Shown here: piece after piece, positions 58,641 through 64,000 of the stretch | Layout: each line of letters starts with the position of its first letter | How positions within the stretch are numbered: the stretch's first letter is position 1 | Origin: Anseranas semipalmata | Taxonomy: Eukaryota; Chordata; Aves; Anseriformes; Anseranatidae | NCBI GenBank assembly: GCA_013399115.1 | Contig: VXAA01006453.1 | Location: 356,164-420,163 of the forward strand | Reading direction: 5' to 3' | DNA length: 64,000 bases | Notes under the pieces: generated by a model | What the model was told of the DNA's origin: nothing | Seen by the model: only the letters and a program-made list of their open reading frames with translations | Databases searched by the model: none | Translations under genes and position numbers: made by a program

Positions 58641-58848
58641 ACACAGCTGAGGACATGGTGCTGGACTTTGAGCTGATGCAGCAGAGCAGCACATTATTAT
58701 GTTCACACCTCTTATGAACAACCCTGGCTTCCAGTTGTTTATGTATAGCTATTAGTGAACACCGGAGAGCAGGGGAGCATGAATTTTAGGACACATGGTT
58801 ATCATAGAAAAAAAAAAAAGGAAACAAATATTTTGACAAGATACTCAC

Positions 58849-58899
58849 TGAAAGGGTTAAGGCCTTGTCTTTTTCCACTGGGCAAACTGCTCAGGCTAC
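58849..58899 (-). CDS. SMOC1: SMOC1 penultimate exon (51-nt cassette)
   Basis: A 51-nt exon on the minus strand, phase 1 in and phase 1 out, flanked by TTGGATTTTACAG and a perfect GTGAGT donor. It encodes (G)SLSSLPSGKRQGLNPF and its trailing A joins the terminal exon to give IGRLV-stop. My recollection of the human C-terminus is GGSLGSFPQGKRAGTNPF followed by IGRLV: the same length, with the GKR-x-G-x-NPF core conserved. Being a multiple of three with symmetric phase, it can be skipped without a frameshift, giving VGRLV instead. The basic GKR stretch may affect matrix or heparan-sulfate contact; that part is inference. Confidence 0.87.
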
Positions 58900-61800
58900 C
58901 TGTAAAATCCAAGAACCATGTTAAAGGCAATAAATGCCACGGCATGACCAAGGAGCATCCCCACAATCTGCTGCCAGCAGGCAGGCTCAAAGGAGCTCCT
59001 CCTTTGTGGGTGTGCACACAGCAAGTCCTGCCAGCACTCCTTAAGATTCACATGCAAGAGTCACACCAATATGCCTGAAACGGCAGATGCTAAACACCCG
59101 GTGTTGTAGTATCTGAACTTCATGAAATCCAGAGGTTTGGTGTGGGCAAGAAGCAATGATTACAAAGTTAAGCTAAACTGTGAAAGGAGGAAGAAGAAAG
59201 GAAGGATGCAAGTAGTGCCATGAAGTTTCCCCAAACAGGCTTTGCTAACAGCAAGCAAAATAACGCCATGTAGAAAGCGGGCAGCCAGAAATGTGGAGGT
59301 GTAGGCAAAACAGATAGGCCAAGTTTACTTAATCTCTAGTGATGGAATGCTTGGACACACAATCCAACAGGTGCCTAAAATGAAAGACCTAAACTCGTAT
59401 CTGGCAGAAAGGCAGGAACAGACTGCACAGTTATGACTGTGTCAAAAGATACAGGCACATGCACCCTACACCAGACGGAGCTAATGGCAAGGGCTTTTGC
59501 CTCTACAATAAAACAGTTCCCATGATGTGCTGGGTACAGACAGCTGAGGCAGCTGAGCACTCTTGAAAGCATGTTATAGTTCCTGTTAGCTGCTTAGTCT
59601 GGATTTCAGATGAGGGTCATCAGCTGGAAATGGGAACTCCTGCTCCCAGCCAGAAGAATGTTGCCACCCCCAACTCTGGACAGGCTTAAATCTTTGATTT
59701 GTGTGTGCATCTGATATGAGTGTACACCTTGCTTTGCACATTAAGTGATTTCACTTGCACCAGTAATACAGGCACTAACAACTAAAGAAGAAACTTTGCT
59801 CTGTGCAAGAGAAAGATGAGCAGAAACATAGTGACAGGGTGGGAGAGCAGGGAAACTGCAGGAAGACAGATGCTACACCATAAGAAAGGGATGGAAGCAC
59901 TGAGAAGGAAAAGGGAGGGGGAGAGAAAGGTGGGGGGCGGCTGCATTTAAAATGGATCACAAAGCAAAACCTGTTGGCTTTAAAAATTGTTAATAAGAGA
60001 AACTGTATAAACATAGTAAGCGATTTCAAGGCCCCCAAACACCAGCCTCGTATCAGCCATCTGCCCTGGCAAGATCAGAGGAACTGCTGTTAAGTTATTC
60101 CTGTGCCTGTACATAAAAAGCAGGGCTCCGTTGCCAAGAGGCAGATTCTTCCAGAGCTAATTGGGACTCACCCAGAGGCCTGGCAATAAAAACGCAGGGC
60201 CTTTACGAGTCGCTGCATCCTTGGGCAGCCGTTCCCCTAGAGGGTGCTGCTCGGCCGCGCACGGCCCCGCGCTCCATCACCTCCCTTCGCCCTCAGCCTA
60301 CCTACAGCTAAAGCCTCACTCCTGGGGTCTGTGCTCATCTCTCTTGTGTCGACTGCATGTTCACACGTGGCTGAAAGCTGGCTTCAGCAGCTCTCCCAGG
60401 TTTACATCCCCCCGCCCCAAACTGAAACAGGTGTCGTCTTTTGTGCCGTGTACTCAATCCCCTTCTCAGTACAAGCAGCTTGCATGTGCAAATATGTCAG
60501 AAAAAAAACAACAACTTTGGAAACCACTGCAGCTAAGACTAGTGTGCATTATTGTGACCGAGACCTGCTTGCCTTCAGAAAGGCTTGTGAATTTGACACA
60601 AAAGGCCTAAAATGACAGTGAGATTCAAGGTTGGGCATGACAGACCTTTCCAGCACTTTTCCAGCATTTGTCCTGAATACATCCATGCAGGGAAACTACA
60701 CTACCATAAAGCTGATCACCTTTCACTCCAAAGGCAAAGGATATCATCTTCAGTCAGCTGCCTTCAACATAAACACAGGCCAGCTAAACAGAAGACAAAA
60801 CCCCAGAGTACTATTGTACCGAGCATGAAGTTGAAATGAAAGAGAGGAAGGTATATGGCAGATGGTGACAGCAGGTAAACAAAGCGTATTTGGGAAGCAT
60901 TTGGGTATTGCAGGATAACATCCCATCACTCAGTAAGTTTCCTAATGGAAAGTATTTACTCAGCTTCACAAGTACACTATTTGGGGTAATAATTCTAGCT
61001 ACAGTAGATGAGGCCATATGTTATCAGAAGGAAAAGCTGCAAGGAAACCCCCGCAGCTTTTTATAGGCAGATGTAATTCCTCTGACTTACTGAGCAAACC
61101 TCTCACCTTTGATGGGAGAGAAATACGCTACTAGGAGCCCTGTCTTGTGTCAACACAATACTGATGTCCTGATTGATGCTAACCCTCAGGATTAAAGGTG
61201 ACAAACTATAGCATCCCTACTGAGCTTCAAAGGCAGATATCTGAACAAGGCAAACAAAGCCAAGCACTGAACCAGCGGAGTTTGTTTACATTCTAATCTA
61301 CATCTAATTACAGTTAGATGTACTCTGAATTTTAGTTTTATTAACTCAGTCACTGCCTTGCTGTATTCAGCAAATGGTATTTTACGGTTTTCTCATAGCC
61401 ACTCAGACTGTCGTCAGCTTTCTACCATCATCACTTCAGAGTCCTTTCCCAGATGACTGCTCCTTGCTACCTGTTCCCACACAGCTGCTTGCATAAGTGA
61501 TGGAGTATCTTCACTCCCAGAGGTCTCCCAAGCACAAAGAAAAACAGTCACTTCTGCAGATACCGATTAGAAGGGCCTCAAACACCACTGAATTAATTCT
61601 GCTGTTATTTTTCCTTCTTTCTGTAGTATTTGCTCAGCTCCAGTGGAAAGTGATATGCTGTTTAATCAACACCCCCCATTTTTAATTAAGACATTTTGAT
61701 CCCATTTCTGAATTGTTGCGTTGGCACAGACAGTTGTTAGTTTCCGTCCCAGAAGTTCTCAATGGCCTGTGAAGCGGACGCAGCACCTACCATCTGACAA

Positions 61801-64000
61801 ACTCTTGGATGGCAAAGCAATCACAGGATCTGAACTGGCGGAAGGAAACTGCCGTCAGCTGGCAGAGGGACATTTCTTTGCTGCTTAATACCTTAGCTCC
61901 TCTTTGGGCATGCACAAAATGCTGACTGTCTTCTGAATTTGGAAGAATACAGAGGTAAAATTGAACTCCAGCACTTTGCAGCCAGCATAACTCATGTAAG
62001 CCTTGCCCAGACCTACAGTTTCCTCTCTGAGATCACTGGACTCCAATTAATCTTGGGTTCAGTAACTTACCAGGAAAGCTTTACAGCATGTGTCTATCTC
62101 TTCTTGAGAACCCTGTCTTTTGACTAATGCATACAGCAGAATTTGTTCTTTGATCACAGATGGTTCCCCCCTTAACTCAGGCTGTGCAGACTGCACTGAT
62201 GAACGCTAACTTTTAACAGGTTGTAAGTTGGTCTGTTTTCCTTCCACAGTTCCTCAGACAATCCTAGATAAAATGAAGGCAAAGAGTTTCTGGCTTACTC
62301 TGAGCTACAAGCCCTCTCTGCCCATTTTGCCCCAGCTTAAGATACCATTTGTATGCTTCTGCAAGCCCTCAAAGGCTGGCTGTTTGTGGTGACCCCATTC
62401 TGAGCTCCAGGAATGGCATTTCTCTGTCAGAGCTGCTCCTGATAGAAACACATCTGGTTTAAGCAGAGAGGCAAGAGCTGTGCAAAGTGGCCACCGGACC
62501 TAGCAGATTTCCCAGCAGCTTTCTGGGTCATCATAAGGATGGAAAAGAGGAATGGTTGCTGGCTGACTGGACAGCTATTTTCCTCACTGGAGAAACACTG
62601 GCTGGCAGCACCCAAATATTAGGGGACCACAGGGATCAAGAACCTGCCGAGGAGAGGAAGAAAGACAGAACTATGCGTCTCAGACAGATTTGCTCCTAAC
62701 CCAGAAAGAGCTCAGAGTCAGGCTTGTCCTTATGAACATCCCATATGAATCTTCCCATATAAATCTTATTTGTTTAATTTGTGTGTTACCCAAGAGGCAT
62801 ATAACAGTGCTGATTTATCTACGCCCTGTGCTTCCACCAAGCAACACCATTTCCACTTTTGGATGGAACTGGTCACAAAAAATCAAAAGCAAAACATTGA
62901 CAAAAATGCAGAAGCCTTAATGTTTGTTTTTCTCACCATCCCAAACCCTACAAAATTTGTATTTAAGTTTTATTTTCAAAATCAGTACAAGTGTTCGATT
63001 TACCTAGCAGGAGGCACACTCACCTAGAATGATGACCCACCTTGCTCTAGTCCTTATGCTGCTGGATACCAAGCAGGATTTGGAACATCTGAGGCAAGTT
63101 CATTAGTAATGAAGTATATCAAGTGGAAATGATGACTTTCCTTGACTCCCTCAAACCCTTTCTCATCCAAATGCAGACCAGAAAAACCTCTCCAACAAAG
63201 TTTTTGTTGAAACAAACGTTTCCATGAGAAGTTTTGGTTTCATCTGACTGGCAGTTTACAACAGAAAGTACGTCATCAAAAAGCTTCCCAACCAGCTCTT
63301 GGCTTGGACCCACAGTGACCTCAGCCCAAGCAGATGTGTGGAGGCCGTGGTATAGAGAAAGAAACACAGAGAAGAAACACATGGACTTGTTGGCTGATTG
63401 CGTGCTCCCATGTTTTGGGATAAGAGGATGTTAGAGAAAAGGTGAGCTAGTGGCTATTTCTTATTTCAGAGGTTCTTGTGAATAGAAGACAGGGCAAACA
63501 TGTTATCTACCACCTTACAAATTCATGACTTTTTAAAAAAGATTTATCACAAATTTGCATACTGCACCTCTAGAGTTCACAGTCAGTTCTTTCCTACACG
63601 TTGGTATCTGCTCCCTGCACTGGCTTCCTCTATTGCTTTTTACCCCTCATCATCTTTTAGCTACACCCAGTCGTTTCTTAAGAGTTTTCCTTCCACAAAA
63701 CTTATGCATTTATCTTTGACCCTCAAGGCTTATCAGGCCTCTAGTAGGTATGTGGAGCTGTGTGACAAAACAAGGTTGTAGCCTCTTTTTGCACACAATC
63801 CTGTCCTCATACAATGAAATAAACCATGAAAGGTCAGGCTGTGTTCTCAGCAAACAGTTTGGAATCAGGCACTCACAACATGTCTCCCTTGCTGCTTTCT
63901 TTCCCCTTCACTCGAACTCAAAGATTCTAATTTTCTTCCTTCTCTCCTTTTTTTTTCCCCTTCCATAAACTAAATTCTGAACAGTCAGTTGGCCAAGGCA
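58900..64000 (-). other. SMOC1: SMOC1 upstream intron (partial)
   Basis: This is the 5.1 kb upstream (in gene sense) of the penultimate exon. No EF-hand, thyroglobulin or other SMOC1 exon was recognised on the minus strand. The longest minus-strand frames (for example 63119-63382, 59775-60038) have no familiar motif. A GC-richer patch with some CpGs lies at about 60230-60300. It is otherwise unremarkable unique sequence. Confidence 0.7.

Larger units (their letters stand above)
56832..58848 (-). other. SMOC1: SMOC1 last intron
   Basis: A 2,017-nt intron between the penultimate and terminal exons (donor gtgagt, acceptor ttttcag on the minus strand). It contains the 57050-57061 N gap, preceded on the plus strand by A13, and the plus-oriented old LINE fragment at 58190-58640. 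The open frames at about 57100-57470 on both strands have no recognisable homology. Confidence 0.8.
55850..64000 (-). other. SMOC1: SMOC1 gene, 3' portion (partial)
   Basis: SMOC1 is a secreted basement-membrane glycoprotein (follistatin-like, two thyroglobulin-type and an EF-hand calcium-binding domain) that modulates BMP signalling. Only its last two coding segments lie in the window, on the minus strand. Identification rests on the C-terminal peptide and on synteny: SMOC1 and SLC8A3 are tail-to-tail neighbours in human as I recall. Upstream exons (the EF-hand region ending in GCLGVSKE) were looked for and not found, so they are beyond position 64000. Confidence 0.85.

Noticed and set aside
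63010..63382. SMOC1 exon ending at the GTGAGT-like minus-strand donor near 63022, and the 87-codon minus-strand frame beside it
   Set aside because: The donor is good, but no SMOC1 EF-hand or thyroglobulin peptide can be read into it and frames carry stops; not enough to call.

Overview
The window is vertebrate nuclear DNA, most likely from a bird. The evidence is GT-AG spliced exons separated by kilobase introns, CR1-type LINE tails (the dominant avian interspersed repeat), strongly GC-rich third codon positions in some exons, and short N-runs typical of a draft assembly. The species cannot be named from the sequence. There is no prokaryotic operon, CRISPR array, tRNA or rRNA gene. Nearly all of the computed open reading frames are noise in intronic or intergenic DNA.

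Positions 1 to about 45,360 (+ strand) carry the 3' half of SLC8A3, the plasma-membrane Na+/Ca2+ exchanger NCX3. Seven coding exons can be placed with exact splice sites: exon A (23164-23270), exon B (24282-24385), an 18-nt microexon C (34344-34361), two exons completing Ca2+-binding domain 2 and the regulatory loop (41218-41342, 41842-41941), and two exons for the C-terminal membrane domain with the alpha-2 repeat (42950-43225, 43387-43763, stop TAG). The first 23 kb is the intron after the large upstream exon, which lies outside the window and encodes the N-terminal membrane domain, CBD1 and the start of CBD2. A+C+the rest gives 333 complete codons; B+C+the rest gives 332.

The 3'UTR has several candidate poly(A) signals (43989, 44690, 45325/45335, and a distal 46548). 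It is followed by about 10 kb of gene-free DNA holding a CR1 tail, an old antisense LINE with recognisable reverse-transcriptase motifs, and a long A tract.

From about 55,850 to the window end (- strand) lies the 3' end of SMOC1, a secreted modular calcium-binding matricellular protein. Two coding segments are visible: a 51-nt penultimate exon (58849-58899) and a terminal exon with only 17 coding bases (56815-56831) encoding the GRLV-stop end, followed by a 3'UTR. The two genes converge tail to tail, as I recall for human 14q24, which supports both identifications.

The most interesting biology is the splicing logic of SLC8A3. Exons A and B have matching phases, and joining both or skipping both gives an in-frame stop within 3 to 9 codons, so exactly one can be used. 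Around them are a roughly 70-nt pyrimidine tract after A, a (CTG)6 run before B, and UGCAUG motifs about 400 nt after B and C. SMOC1 has a similar in-frame cassette exon that changes its C-terminus. I found no evidence for an entirely new type of system.
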